DNA from: Bradyrhizobium sp. CCBAU 51627 | Lineage (GTDB): Bacteria > Pseudomonadota > Alphaproteobacteria > Rhizobiales > Xanthobacteraceae | Assembly: GCF_028128765.1 (NCBI RefSeq) | Contig: NZ_LBJG01000081.1 | Location: forward strand, 1 to 64,000 | Length of the DNA: 64,000 nt | Direction of reading: 5' to 3' | Part shown: positions 52,303 through 63,149 of the stretch, piece by piece | How positions within the stretch are numbered: the stretch's first letter is position 1 | How the letters are laid out: the number at the start of each line of letters is the position of its first letter | The notes under the pieces: model-generated | What the model saw: the letters and a program-made list of their open reading frames with translations, nothing else | Databases searched by the model: none | Told to the model about the DNA's origin: nothing | Translations under genes and position numbers: made by a program

Positions 52303-53673
52303 TCAACCAACGCCCAATGCCTTCAACTTCCGGTGCAGCGCCGAACGTTCCATGCCAACAAACTCGGCCGTACGAGAAATATTTCCTGAAAAACGGCTGA
52401 TCTGGGCAATCAAATAGTCGCGCTCGAACACTTCACGCGCCTCACGCAGCGGCAGACCCATGATGTGCTCGCCATTGTTGCTGGTCGGCATTGCCGGCAC
52501 CATCGAGCCCACGTCCTGCGGCAGCATGTCTGCGGTGATGATGACCTCCGGCCCGCCGGCGGCGAGAATCATGACTCGTTCAACGTTGTTGCGGAGCTGG
52601 CGCACATTGCCCGGCCACACATGCGATTGCAGCACCGCCATCGCATCCTGGCCGATCTGCCGCTTGGGCAAGCCGCTGCCGGCCGAGATCTGCTCCATGA
52701 AATAGTCGATCAGCTCCGGGATGTCCTCGCGCCGCTCCGAGAGCGCAGGTACGCGGATCGGCACCACCGAGAGCCGGTGATAGAGGTCCTCGCGGAAATG
52801 GCCGGCCGCGATCTCCTCTTCGAGATTGCGCGCGGTCGAGGAGATGATGCGGACATCGACCTGCACCTTGGCGGTGCCGCCGACGCGCTGGAACGACTGC
52901 TCGACCAGCACGCGCAAGATCTTGTTCTGGGTCTCGCGCGGCATGTCCGCGATCTCATCGATGAACAGCGTGCCGCCATGTGCTTCCTCGAGCGCGCCAG
53001 GCTTGCGCGGGTGCTCGCCGTTGGACTGCTCGACGCCGAACAGCTCATGCTCCATCCGCTCCGGCGTGATCGCGGCAGCGTTGATGACGACGAAGGGCCC
53101 GTCGGCGCGTCCCGAAGCCGTATGCAGCGTGCGCGCGGTCAATTCCTTGCCGGCGCCCGCGGGGCCGACGATCAGGATGCGGCTATTGGCTTTCGCCGCG
53201 CGCTCGATGGTCTGGCGCAGCTGGTTCATGCTGGGCGAGCGCCCGACCAGCTGGCTGGCGCTGGGCGCGAGCTGCTTCAGCTCCTTGACCTCGCGCTTGA
53301 GCCGCGAGTTCTCCAGCGCCCTGGTCGCGACCAGGATCAGCCGGTCGGCCTTGAACGGCTTTTCAATGAAGTCGTAGGCGCCACGCTTGATCGCGGCGAC
53401 TGCTGTCTCGATGTTGCCGTGGCCGGAGATCATCACGACAGGCAGATCGGCATTATCCTTCTTGACCTGCTCCAGGAGCTGCAAGCCGTCGAGCTTGGAT
53501 CCCTGCAGCCAGATGTCGAGGAACACCAGATGCGGCCGGCGGTTGGCGATTTCAGCCAGCGCAGAGTCGCTGTCGCGTGCGGTCCTTGTAACAAACCCCT
53601 CGTCTTCGAGGATGCCTGCAACGAGATCCCGAATATCGGCCTCATCATCGACAATCAGAATTTCACTTGCCAT
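52303..53673 (-). CDS. ntrX: NtrX response regulator, lacking the GAFTGA loop
   Basis: 456 residues. The receiver has acidic pocket VDDEAD and phospho-acceptor Asp53. The AAA+ domain has Walker A GPAGAGKE at 170-177 and Walker B GGTLFIDEI. The sigma-54 contact loop GAFTGA is absent; at ~214-230 there is EQSNGEHPRKPGALEEA instead. The C-terminal FIS-type HTH ends with GMERSALHRKLKALGVG. It is the partner of NtrY, controlling nitrogen metabolism and respiratory/envelope genes in alphaproteobacteria, likely not as a standard sigma-54 activator. It lies 17 nt downstream of ntrY. Confidence 0.94.
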   Translation of the reverse strand: MASEILIVDDEADIRDLVAGILEDEGFVTRTARDSDSALAEIANRRPHLVFLDIWLQGSKLDGLQLLEQVKKDNADLPVVMISGHGNIETAVAAIKRGAYDFIEKPFKADRLILVATRALENSRLKREVKELKQLAPSASQLVGRSPSMNQLRQTIERAAKANSRILIVGPAGAGKELTARTLHTASGRADGPFVVINAAAITPERMEHELFGVEQSNGEHPRKPGALEEAHGGTLFIDEIADMPRETQNKILRVLVEQSFQRVGGTAKVQVDVRIISSTARNLEEEIAAGHFREDLYHRLSVVPIRVPALSERREDIPELIDYFMEQISAGSGLPKRQIGQDAMAVLQSHVWPGNVRQLRNNVERVMILAAGGPEVIITADMLPQDVGSMVPAMPTSNNGEHIMGLPLREAREVFERDYLIAQISRFSGNISRTAEFVGMERSALHRKLKALGVG

Positions 53674-53690
53674 GGGTCGCGCCTGTCTTG

Positions 53691-56054
53691 TCAGCTGCCT
53701 GTTGAGGCTTCGATTTTCGGTGAATCATTGGTCTGTGCAGCCGGCTCTTTGGTTTCGGCCGCCGGCTGTTTTGTTTCCCGCGCCGTGACGGCCGGCGCCT
53801 GCTCGGCCCCGTCGGCCTTCTTGGCCTGGCCGGAGATCGCAAAGCGCATCCGCATCCAGGCACCGCGCTGGCCCTCGCGGAAGTCGGAGGCGTCCTTCAG
53901 CTCGATGCGGCCGCCATGGTCTTCCAGCACGCGGCCAACGATCGCAAGGCCGAGGCCGGTGCCCTTGGCGCGCGTGGTCACATAGGGCTCAAGCAGCCGC
54001 GAACGCGCGACCTTGGGCAGGCCGATGCCGTTATCGATGACGTCGATCAGCACGTCCTCGCCCTCACGCGACACCACAACGTCGATCCGGCCCTTTCCCC
54101 CGTCCTTGCCGAGCTCTTCCGGCGGGACCTGCTCGATCGCCTCGGTGGCGTTCTTGACGATATTGGTGACCGCCTGCGAGATCAGCCGGCGGTCGAACTG
54201 GGCGCGCAGCGGATCTTCCCTGAACACCGCCTCGATATCGAGCTCGGGATGGGCGACCTTCATCAGGAACACGGCCTGCCGCACGGTGTCGGCGACGTCC
54301 TCGCCTTCCATCACGGGCTTGGGCATCCGCGCAAAACGCGAGAACTCGTCGACCATGCGCCTGATGTCGTCGACCTGGCGGACGATCGTGTCGGTGCACT
54401 GGTCGAAGATCTGTTTGTCCTTGGTCTCGGTGATGTCCTTGCCGAACTTGCGGCGGATGCGTTCGGCCGAGAGCTGGATCGGCGTCAGCGGGTTCTTGAT
54501 CTCGTGGGCGATACGGCGAGCAACGTCGCCCCAGGCCGAGGTGCGCTGTGCCGAGACCAGCTCGGTGATGTCGTCGAGCGTGATGATGTAGCTGTCGTGC
54601 GGCTGGTTTTTCTCGGCGCTGACGCGAACCGACAGATTACGCTCGGTGCCGTCGCGGGTGATCGTGATCTGGCCCTGCACCAGCCGCTGGGTCCCTTCCC
54701 GCGACGTCTTCATCATCTCGTCGAGCTCGGGCAGCACGTCGGAGAGCGGATGGCCGAGCGTCTCGGCCTCGGAATGCCCGATCAGCTTCTCGGCGGAACG
54801 GTTGAGGATGCCAACGCTGCCCGAGCTATCGACGCCGATGATGCCGGCGCTCGCTGACGACAACACGGCCTCGATGAAACGGCGGCGGCTGTCGATGAGA
54901 TCGCTGGCATTGACGAGTTCGTCGCGCTGGCTGCGCAGCTCCTGCGTCATCTTGTTGAAGGTCTCGCCCAGCTGGGCGAGGTCGCCTTCCGATTTGTGCA
55001 CAGGCACCTGGACGTGCAGATCACCCGTGGAGACGGTGTTGGCCGCGTTCATCAATCGCCTGATCGGCGCCACCAGCGAGTTGGCGAAGTTGAGCCCGAT
55101 CAGCACCGAGGCCATCAAAATGGTCAGCGCGATCACTGCGAACATCAGCGCGAATGCGACCTGGATGCCGAGCTTGCGCGACTCGATCTGCGCGTATTCG
55201 GCGACGCTGAGCTCGGTCTGCCTGAGCTGAGCGACGACCCTTGGATCAAGAGGGCGAGCGACGTACAGGAACGTATTGGTAAAGCCTCTGAGCCTGATCA
55301 CAGCGGCAACGAGATTTTGATCGGGCAAGACCGCGATCTCGGGCTCATTCTCGTTGACGTTCTGAAGAAATTCCGGCGCAGGCGGCGCGAAGGCGAGCGG
55401 GACGCCCCCGGTCTCCGCCGACAGGATCGGATTGGCGTCCTTGCCCATGAGCATCGCGCCCGGGAGGTTGCGTGCCGCTGCGCTCGAGGTCAAAAGCTGC
55501 AGGAACGACTGCCGATCCTGGTCAAACAACAGCGGAGCGCGCGAGACGTCGTTGGCCATGCCGAGAATGTCGCCGCGAATCACCTGCGCGTGCTCCTGCA
55601 CATAGGCGCGCGCAATGATCAGCGAATTCTGGATGACCTCCTTGGTCGGTCCCGAGAACAGGCGGTCAAGGCCGCGTTCGATCGTGACATTGGCGACGAT
55701 GGCCACCAGCACCGCCGGCAGCACGGCAACGATCGAGAACAGACCGACGATCTGGACGTGCAGCCGCGCCGCTGCCCGCCCCCGCCGGCGGGCCTGGATC
55801 ATCTGCCAGACCTCGCGGACGATGATCCCGATCAGGAGCAGGATGGTGCCTGCATTGATCGCCAGGAAGGAGCTGACGACCTCCGGGGTCGGCTCGATGC
55901 TGGTCAGGCCTGTCAAAACCAGGAAGGTCAGGAGCGCCGACAGCAGCGCCAGGGCGACGGCAAACGGGGCCAGCCAGCGTCGCACCGACCAGCGCCGGGG
56001 CTCTTCCGCTGGGGCCGTGTCAAAGGATGCGGCCGAGGTATCTGCGCTGGTCAT
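53691..56054 (-). CDS. ntrY: NtrY sensor histidine kinase
   Basis: About 787 residues. Two membrane helices near the N-terminus (about 28-50 and 65-83) and a third near 125-150 precede a periplasmic sensor; a further helix near 330 leads into a HAMP domain (LVAPIRRLMNAANTVSTGDL). A PAS domain follows, then the phospho-acceptor His in AHEIKNPLTPIQ and the ATPase boxes (NIVKNATEAIEQ, DNGIGLP, GTGLGLAIV). The C-terminal ~50 residues are low-complexity Ala/Glu/Pro. It phosphorylates NtrX. The ATG at 56054 is preferred over upstream in-frame starts, whose sequence is not NtrY-like. Confidence 0.94.
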   Translation of the reverse strand: MTSADTSAASFDTAPAEEPRRWSVRRWLAPFAVALALLSALLTFLVLTGLTSIEPTPEVVSSFLAINAGTILLLIGIIVREVWQMIQARRRGRAAARLHVQIVGLFSIVAVLPAVLVAIVANVTIERGLDRLFSGPTKEVIQNSLIIARAYVQEHAQVIRGDILGMANDVSRAPLLFDQDRQSFLQLLTSSAAARNLPGAMLMGKDANPILSAETGGVPLAFAPPAPEFLQNVNENEPEIAVLPDQNLVAAVIRLRGFTNTFLYVARPLDPRVVAQLRQTELSVAEYAQIESRKLGIQVAFALMFAVIALTILMASVLIGLNFANSLVAPIRRLMNAANTVSTGDLHVQVPVHKSEGDLAQLGETFNKMTQELRSQRDELVNASDLIDSRRRFIEAVLSSASAGIIGVDSSGSVGILNRSAEKLIGHSEAETLGHPLSDVLPELDEMMKTSREGTQRLVQGQITITRDGTERNLSVRVSAEKNQPHDSYIITLDDITELVSAQRTSAWGDVARRIAHEIKNPLTPIQLSAERIRRKFGKDITETKDKQIFDQCTDTIVRQVDDIRRMVDEFSRFARMPKPVMEGEDVADTVRQAVFLMKVAHPELDIEAVFREDPLRAQFDRRLISQAVTNIVKNATEAIEQVPPEELGKDGGKGRIDVVVSREGEDVLIDVIDNGIGLPKVARSRLLEPYVTTRAKGTGLGLAIVGRVLEDHGGRIELKDASDFREGQRGAWMRMRFAISGQAKKADGAEQAPAVTARETKQPAAETKEPAAQTNDSPKIEASTGS

Positions 56055-56239
56055 TCCGGCAATGGGGTGCTGAAAACGGATCCGCGATGGGCGGATACTG
56101 ATGTATTCGTACCACATTGTTGCTGAATTGCGACAATTCCGCGGCGTCCCCGCCGCGGCGGACTGGCACATCCACAGCCAATAGCGGGGCAATTTCTGGT
56201 GGCCGGGAACGGAATCCGACCATTCCGGCTTGACCCGAC

Positions 56240-56386
56240 ATGGATAGGATCTTTCTCGCCGTCATGGTGTCGGCCGTACTCCTGCTGATCGTGGCCTCTG
56301 ACCTCCTGGTCAACGGCCCGAGCAGGCAGGAGGAGACGGCGGAGATGGCCAATATTCAGCCGATAGCGGCGCGCCTGATCAGATAG
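56240..56386 (+). CDS. 48-residue putative membrane peptide
   Basis: An ATG frame encoding MDRIFLAVMVSAVLLLIVAS followed by a polar tail (NGPSRQEETAEMANIQPI then AARLIR). One N-terminal transmembrane helix and a charged tail fit a small inner-membrane or secreted protein. It is antiparallel to ntrY/ntrC in the gap between them. The ribosome site is weak, so the gene is only moderately supported. Confidence 0.45.
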   Translation: MDRIFLAVMVSAVLLLIVASDLLVNGPSRQEETAEMANIQPIAARLIR

Positions 56387-56548
56387 GCGCGACGGGACAA
56401 TTCATACGTTCCAGCGGAACGTTTCAGCCCTATCAAGACTTCTGCTCACCGCGCCAGCCGCAACGGCCAGCGCGATCCGGACAGGCTCAGCTCCGCTCTG
56501 GTAGGGGGAGCTGAGCCACCTCCGCGCAAACGCGGTTTGTTGCGAGGA

Positions 56549-57991
<1,443 letters not shown>

Positions 57992-58000
57992 TGTTAATCC

Positions 58001-59170
58001 TCATTTTGCCCCCTGTGATGCAGACGACGACTTCCCGGCAGAGCCGTCGCGACTGCTGTGATCGGCGTGTTTGACCGATGTTGAGTACATCGGCATCAGC
58101 ACGCGGAAAGTGGTCTTGCGCGGCTGAGACTCGCATTCGATGATGCCCCCGTGATCGCCGACGATCTTGGCGACCAAAGCAAGACCGAGGCCAGAGCCGG
58201 TCTGCTTGGTGGTCACGAAGGGGTCGAACAAATTGGGCAGAAGATCGTCCGGCACGCCTGGTCCATTGTCCCTCACGCAGAACTCCAGCGGCAGGGATAC
58301 CCGGGATTTTTGACCGGGGACTGACAGGCGCACGCCGGGGCGGAATGCGGTGGTGAGCTGGATCTCGGCGTCGGGAACGTCGATCAGCGCCTCGGCGGCG
58401 TTCTTCACCAGATTGAGGAAGACCTGGATCAGCTGATCCTGGTTCGCCAGCACCGGCGGCAGCGAGGGATCGTAGTCCTCGATGAAGCGGATGTTGCGGG
58501 CGAAGCCCGACTGCGCCAGCCGCTTCACATGATCGAGCACCGAGTGGATGTTGACGGGGCCGCGCACCACCGGCCGTTCGTCCCCGAACACCTCCATGCG
58601 GTCGACCAGCGTGACGATGCGGTCGGCCTCGTCGCAGATCAGGCGGGTCAGCATGCGGTCTTCGGACGATGCCTGCTGCTCCAGCAGCTGCGCCGCGCCG
58701 CGGATGCCCGAAAGCGGGTTCTTGATCTCGTGCGCCAGCATCGCGGCGAGCGCGATCACCGAGCGCGCGGCGCTGCGATGGGTGAGCTGGCGATCCATCT
58801 TGTCGGCGATGGAGCGCTCCTGGAGCATAACCACGATATGGCCGGGCCGCTCGGTCAGCGGCGCGACATGCAGATCGACCTGGCGGTCACCGCCCATGCG
58901 CGGCGTGCCGAGATCGACCTTGTATTCGTTCACGGGCGAGTTCGACGAGCGCACCTGGTCGATCAGCGCCAGCAAGGGGCTGCCGAACGGCACCAGCTCC
59001 TTCAGCGACTGTCGCTTCAAGAACTGTGTCGAGATGTCGAAGAAGGCTTCGGTCGCGATATTGGCGGCGATGATCTTGCCGTCCGGCCCGATCATCAGCA
59101 CGGGATTGGGCAACGCATCGAGAATCGCGTCGCTGTCGGACGGCTTGAGATGGTCAGCGGCCGAGGTCAT
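58001..59170 (-). CDS. ntrB: Nitrogen regulation histidine kinase NtrB (NR(II))
   Basis: 389 residues, soluble. A PAS domain (DALPNPVLMIGPDGKIIAAN) is followed by the phospho-acceptor His in LAHEIKNPLSGIRGAAQ and the ATPase boxes NLVKNAAEAL, DNGPGVP and GSGLGLALV. PII proteins switch it between kinase and phosphatase on NtrC. The start ATG at 59170 overlaps the dusB stop by 4 nt (ATGA), showing translational coupling in the dusB-ntrBC operon. Confidence 0.96.
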   Translation of the reverse strand: MTSAADHLKPSDSDAILDALPNPVLMIGPDGKIIAANIATEAFFDISTQFLKRQSLKELVPFGSPLLALIDQVRSSNSPVNEYKVDLGTPRMGGDRQVDLHVAPLTERPGHIVVMLQERSIADKMDRQLTHRSAARSVIALAAMLAHEIKNPLSGIRGAAQLLEQQASSEDRMLTRLICDEADRIVTLVDRMEVFGDERPVVRGPVNIHSVLDHVKRLAQSGFARNIRFIEDYDPSLPPVLANQDQLIQVFLNLVKNAAEALIDVPDAEIQLTTAFRPGVRLSVPGQKSRVSLPLEFCVRDNGPGVPDDLLPNLFDPFVTTKQTGSGLGLALVAKIVGDHGGIIECESQPRKTTFRVLMPMYSTSVKHADHSSRDGSAGKSSSASQGAK

Positions 59171-60243
59171 GCAGCAGCGCTCCATGCGAAATCGTCGAAG
59201 GCATCCTGCAGCGACTTGTGAACGAGATTCGGATCCTCGGAGGTCAGGATCTTCCGGCGCCAGCCCTTCAGCGTCTCGATCGGCGCACCGCTCGCTGCCG
59301 CTGCAACGTCGAGCGCCCAGCCGAGATGCTTTCGCGCATGCTTGAGGCCGACCCGCAAGCCGTAGAGTGCGCAGACGCCTTCATAGAGCGTGCGGACATA
59401 ATGAAGTTGCTTTTCAAGCGACGGCGTGGCTTCAGCCGCCCCGCCGGTGAGACGGCGGCCGATCTCGCCAGGAAGCCAGGGCTGGCCCTGCGCGCCGCGG
59501 CCGATCATCACGGCATCCGCCCCGGAGGCATCGAGCGCCGCGAGCGCCGTCTCGTAGCTGGTGATATCGCCATTGACGACGAGCGGAATGGAGATGGCTT
59601 CGCGCACGGCACGGATCGCATCCCAATCGGCCTGGCCCTTGTAGAATTGGCAGCGGGTTCGGCCGTGGACCGTGACGAGTTTGACGCCGGCGGCCTCGGC
59701 ACGACGGGCCAGTTCCGGTGCGTTGCGGCTGCGGTCGTCCCAGCCGAGCCGCATCTTCAGCGTCACCGGAACCTTTACCGCGGCGATCGTGGCCTCGATC
59801 AGGCTGACGGCGTGATCGAGATCGCGCATCAGGGCCGAGCCCGACTGGCCGCCGGTGACATGGCGGGCCGGACAGCCCATGTTGATGTCGATGATGTCGG
59901 CGCCCTCGGCCTCGGCGATCCGGGCGCCTTCCGCCATCCAACGCGCTTCGCAGCCGGCGAGCTGGACTACATGCGGCCCGACCCCGGTCGCCTCGCAGCG
60001 CAGCCGCGACATGCGGTGGCCGCTGGCGAGTTCATCGCTGGCAGTCATTTCAGAGACGACCAGACCCGCCCCCAGCTCGGCGGCGAGCTTGCGGACGGGC
60101 GAGTCGGTCACGCCCGACATCGGTGCCAGGAAGACCGGGGTGGCGACCTCAATATCGCCTATCTTCAAGGACTTAGAGCCTGATACTGCCGAGCCGGTCA
60201 CTGGGGTCTCGTTGCGTGGGCAGCGCCCCATCGCGCCTGCCAT
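59167..60243 (-). CDS. dusB: tRNA-dihydrouridine synthase (DusB/NifR3)
   Basis: 358 residues. The FMN-barrel start is FLAPMSGVTDSPVRKLA, the active Cys is in NMGCPARHV, and HGRTRCQFYKG and NGDI are further family motifs. It reduces uridines in tRNA to dihydrouridine. It heads the nifR3-ntrB-ntrC operon, a rhizobial hallmark. ATG 60243 is the annotated start; ATG 60231 is also possible and may be the true one given how close the putative promoter lies. Confidence 0.95.
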   Translation of the reverse strand: MAGAMGRCPRNETPVTGSAVSGSKSLKIGDIEVATPVFLAPMSGVTDSPVRKLAAELGAGLVVSEMTASDELASGHRMSRLRCEATGVGPHVVQLAGCEARWMAEGARIAEAEGADIIDINMGCPARHVTGGQSGSALMRDLDHAVSLIEATIAAVKVPVTLKMRLGWDDRSRNAPELARRAEAAGVKLVTVHGRTRCQFYKGQADWDAIRAVREAISIPLVVNGDITSYETALAALDASGADAVMIGRGAQGQPWLPGEIGRRLTGGAAEATPSLEKQLHYVRTLYEGVCALYGLRVGLKHARKHLGWALDVAAAASGAPIETLKGWRRKILTSEDPNLVHKSLQDAFDDFAWSAAA

Positions 60244-60254
60244 GGTTTATCTTG

Positions 60255-60271
60255 CGCACAATTCTTGTGCA
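60255..60271 (-). promoter_or_regulatory. Putative NtrC-binding site upstream of dusB-ntrBC
   Basis: On the minus strand the sequence reads TGCACAAGAATTGTGCG, matching the NtrC half-site arrangement TGCAC-N7-GTGC of the glnA enhancer. The core GCACAA-GAA-TTGTGC is a perfect inverted repeat. It lies in the 17-bp spacer between TTGACT and AAGATA boxes (-10 box at 60248-60253), only ~12-28 nt upstream of the dusB ATG. This position suits NtrC autorepression, known for the ntrBC operon of Rhizobium. Confidence 0.6.
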
Positions 60272-60448
60272 GTCAAGCGTCATGCCTACAGTTTAGACAG
60301 TTCTGCAAAGCTTTCAAGTGCAGTGCAGCAAAATGCTTGACGCCACAATCCCGGGAAACCCCTTTTTTTGCGGGCCTGCCGTGCTAGAGGCATGCCGGCA
60401 ATCACCCCGCGCCTGACGCATCCCTTAACAGTCGAATATTTGAGTCCT

Positions 60449-61630
60449 ATGGCGAAATCACAGCGCACTGCAGTCGTCCTTGTCGCGGCCGGACGTGGCC
60501 TGCGTGCAGGCGCCGGTGGTCCCAAGCAATATCGAGAGATCGGCGGCGTACCGGTGATCTACCGCGCGATGGAAGCCTTTAGCACCCACCCCGAAATCTT
60601 CGCCGTGCAGCCGGTGGTGAATCCCGATGACAGCGCCATGTTCACGGCGGCGGTCGCAGGTCTCAAGCACGAGGCGCCGACCAATGGCGGCGCGACCCGC
60701 CAGGCTTCGGTGCTCGCTGGCCTCGAAGCGCTGGCCAGGCACGAACCTGACATCGTCCTGATTCACGACGCCGCCCGTCCCTTCGTCTCTTCAGGCGTGA
60801 TCTCGCGTGCGATCGAGGCGGCAGGCCGGACTGGCGCTGCGATCCCGGTCGTCCCGGTCACAGACACGATCAAGATCACCAGCGCGAGCGGCGATGTCGA
60901 GGACACGCCGGACCGCGCGCGTTTGCGAATTGCGCAGACGCCGCAATCCTTTCGTTTCGACGTCATCCTCGAAGCGCATCGTCGCGCGGCCAAGGACGGA
61001 CGAAGCGATTTCACCGATGATGCCGCAATCGCCGAATGGGCGGGATTGACGGTTGCGACCTTTGAAGGCGATGTTGCCAATATGAAGCTCACCACTCCCG
61101 AAGATTTCGTGCGCGAGGAAGCGCGCCTGGCCAGCCTGCTCGGCGACATCAGGACCGGCACCGGCTACGACGTGCATGCCTTCGGCGAAGGCGATCATCT
61201 CATGCTCTGCGGCGTGCGCGTGCCGCACACCAGGGGCTTTCTCGCCCATTCCGACGGCGACGTCGGCTTGCATGCGCTGGTCGATGCCATCCTCGGCGCG
61301 CTCGCGGACGGGGACATCGGCTCGCACTTCCCGCCGAGCGATGCGACGTGGAAGGGCGCCTCCTCCGACCAGTTCCTGAAATACGCCATCGAGCGCGTCA
61401 CGGCGCGCGGCGGCCGCATCGCCAATCTCGAGGTCACCATGATCTGCGAGCGGCCGAAGATCGGCCCGCTCCGTGACGCCATGCGCGCGCGCATCGCCGA
61501 GATCTCCGGCGTCGACATCTCCCGCGTCGCCGTGAAAGCGACGACCAGCGAGCGGCTCGGCTTCACGGGCCGCGAGGAAGGCATCGCGGCTACCGCGAGC
61601 GCCACCATTCGTCTTCCCTGGGGCGCGTAA
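60449..61630 (+). CDS. ispDF: Bifunctional IspD/IspF (MEP isoprenoid pathway)
   Basis: 393 residues, a natural fusion common in alphaproteobacteria. Residues ~1-225 are IspD (VVLVAAGRGLRAGAGGPKQY nucleotide-binding start, HDAARPFVS), which makes CDP-ME. The C-terminal ~160 residues are IspF (GTGYDVHAFGEGDHLMLCGV with the metal Asp/His, then HSDGDVGLHALVDAILGALA), which makes the cyclodiphosphate. The ATG 60449 is chosen at the start of the conserved part; the frame is open for 27 codons further up. Divergent from dusB. Confidence 0.95.
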   Translation: MAKSQRTAVVLVAAGRGLRAGAGGPKQYREIGGVPVIYRAMEAFSTHPEIFAVQPVVNPDDSAMFTAAVAGLKHEAPTNGGATRQASVLAGLEALARHEPDIVLIHDAARPFVSSGVISRAIEAAGRTGAAIPVVPVTDTIKITSASGDVEDTPDRARLRIAQTPQSFRFDVILEAHRRAAKDGRSDFTDDAAIAEWAGLTVATFEGDVANMKLTTPEDFVREEARLASLLGDIRTGTGYDVHAFGEGDHLMLCGVRVPHTRGFLAHSDGDVGLHALVDAILGALADGDIGSHFPPSDATWKGASSDQFLKYAIERVTARGGRIANLEVTMICERPKIGPLRDAMRARIAEISGVDISRVAVKATTSERLGFTGREEGIAATASATIRLPWGA

Positions 61631-61634
61631 GGCC

Positions 61635-62246
61635 ATGGGCGGCAGCGACGCACGCGCCCTCTCCCGCTCGCTGCTCGATCTGTGCCGAATGCGCAAGCTG
61701 ACGATCGCGACCGCCGAGTCCTGCACCGGTGGCCTCGTCGCCGGCGCGCTGACCGACATCCCCGGCTCGTCTGACGTGATCGACCGCGGCTTCGTCACCT
61801 ATTCCAACGAGGCCAAGCGCGCGATGCTCGGCGTCGAGGCCTCAACGCTCGCTAATTTCGGCGCCGTCAGCAAGGAAACCGCAACCGCCATGGCGGTCGG
61901 CGCGCTCGAGCGCGCCGATGTCGATCTTGCCGTTGCCATCACCGGCATCGCCGGCCCCGGCGGCGCGACCCCGGGGAAGCCGGTCGGTCTCGTCCATTTT
62001 GCCGCCGCAACGCGCGATGGCCGCATCATCCATCGCGAGCAGCGCTTTGGCGCGATCGGCCGGAGCGCCGTGCGCGCCCGTTCAGTAGTCGAAGCGCTGC
62101 GCATGCTGATGGAGCTCGCCCGCGGCCCGCAAGCCGCGGCCAAGCCGCGCCGCCCCGCTGCGGCGACGAGGCTTCGTCCGCGCGTGACACGTTCGCCGCG
62201 ACGGCACGCCGTGAAGCGCAGGCCGCCGCGGTCGCCGCGCGGCTAA
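61635..62246 (+). CDS. pncC: CinA C-terminal domain protein (nicotinamide-nucleotide amidase, PncC type)
   Basis: 203 residues. The active-site block TAESCTGG is at 27-33 and the second block ITGIAGPGGATPGKPVG, both hallmarks of the CinA C-terminal (PncC) amidase, which deamidates NMN to NaMN. A basic disordered tail of ~45 residues (AAAKPRRPAAATRLRPRVTR and onward) is added after the normal end of the domain. It starts 4 nt after ispDF, in an operon with it. A hairpin follows directly after the stop. Confidence 0.92.
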   Translation: MGGSDARALSRSLLDLCRMRKLTIATAESCTGGLVAGALTDIPGSSDVIDRGFVTYSNEAKRAMLGVEASTLANFGAVSKETATAMAVGALERADVDLAVAITGIAGPGGATPGKPVGLVHFAAATRDGRIIHREQRFGAIGRSAVRARSVVEALRMLMELARGPQAAAKPRRPAAATRLRPRVTRSPRRHAVKRRPPRSPRG

Positions 62247-62288
62247 CTCCAATCATGCTGCCGCCAGCAGCGCACTCGCATGATGGAG
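62247..62288 (+). terminator. Hairpin directly after pncC
   Basis: CTCCAATCATGC pairs with GCATGATGGAG (one bulged base) around a ~19-nt loop, starting at the base after the pncC stop. A terminator or mRNA-end structure for ispDF-pncC; no U-tract. Confidence 0.45.
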
Positions 62289-62496
62289 AATGCATTGCTT
62301 GACCGCGTCGGCCTCGGACGGCTTCGCCTTCGCGCTGACCGTCAATTCCAGAATCGGTGACGCGGGATTGGCGAGGCTACAAGAGCTTGCGCTGACCGAC
62401 AGGCAAAACACCCAATCGGCGGGTCAATTCCCGCACGCGAAAATATTCCGCTTTACCGAATTTCCGATTTACAGTAGAAGCCTCCCACCTCACCCC

Positions 62497-62935
62497 GGTC
62501 AGAGGGGCGTATCGCGATCGTCACGAACGTGGGGTGGGCCGTGGTGGACGCCGACTGCATCGGCGCGAATGGCATTGCGGGGCGGGAGACCGTGAGCGAG
62601 AGCCAGGCGCGCGTACGACAGGTGCGGTCAGCGTACGGCAAAACCGTGTCGTCCTGACGCCCGGGGTCTGTGCGTCAAGTCTTGCGGTGATGCGTTGGAC
62701 CCAACCGGGCCCGCGCATCAGCCATCTGCAAGGCGACGGGGGCAATAGTGCATCGCTCCCCGGGGAGAGCGCGGCATAAGCCGTAAACCCACTGCGCAGG
62801 GAAGGCCGGGTTGTTTCCGGCTTCACCTGTATGCCGCTGTGCAGCCTCTTGTAGCGCAACCTTCGCACAGTGGACCGCGGGTGCCAGCCGGCACCCGGTC
62901 TTCCCTGCGCCCTCTGACTTCAGAGGGTGACACAG
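62497..62935 (+). repeat. Copy of an abundant Bradyrhizobium dispersed repeat
   Basis: Contains stretches such as GGGGCAATAGTGCATCGCTC, CCGGGGAGAGCGCGGCATAA and GTCTTCCCTGCGCCCTCTGA, which I recall as a repeat found in many copies between genes in Bradyrhizobium. Its reading frames give spurious 'hypothetical proteins' (for example GAGKTGCRLAPAV on the minus strand). No coding function is supported. Edges are approximate; 62289-62496 and 62936-63149 hold nothing else recognisable. Confidence 0.7.
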
Positions 62936-63149
62936 CGACGCAACACTCGGGCAGGAACTGCCGCGAGACCGCAGCGTCATGTCCAGCTTCCAAGAAGCCT
63001 GCGAGGCTGTTGATTCGATTGCGATCGCAATGCAGACATCGCAATCACGTTCCTGTGCGACCTTGCGTATGAAAATATTGGCGCGCAATACTGTCGCTGC
63101 ACGTTGTGGTCCGGAATCAACCGGGCCAGCATTGTGGAGGTCGACGGAC

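Noticed and set aside
62290..63068. Short frames on both strands read as hypothetical proteins
   Set aside because: They fall in a sequence I recognise as a dispersed repeat, or are too short and without ribosome sites.
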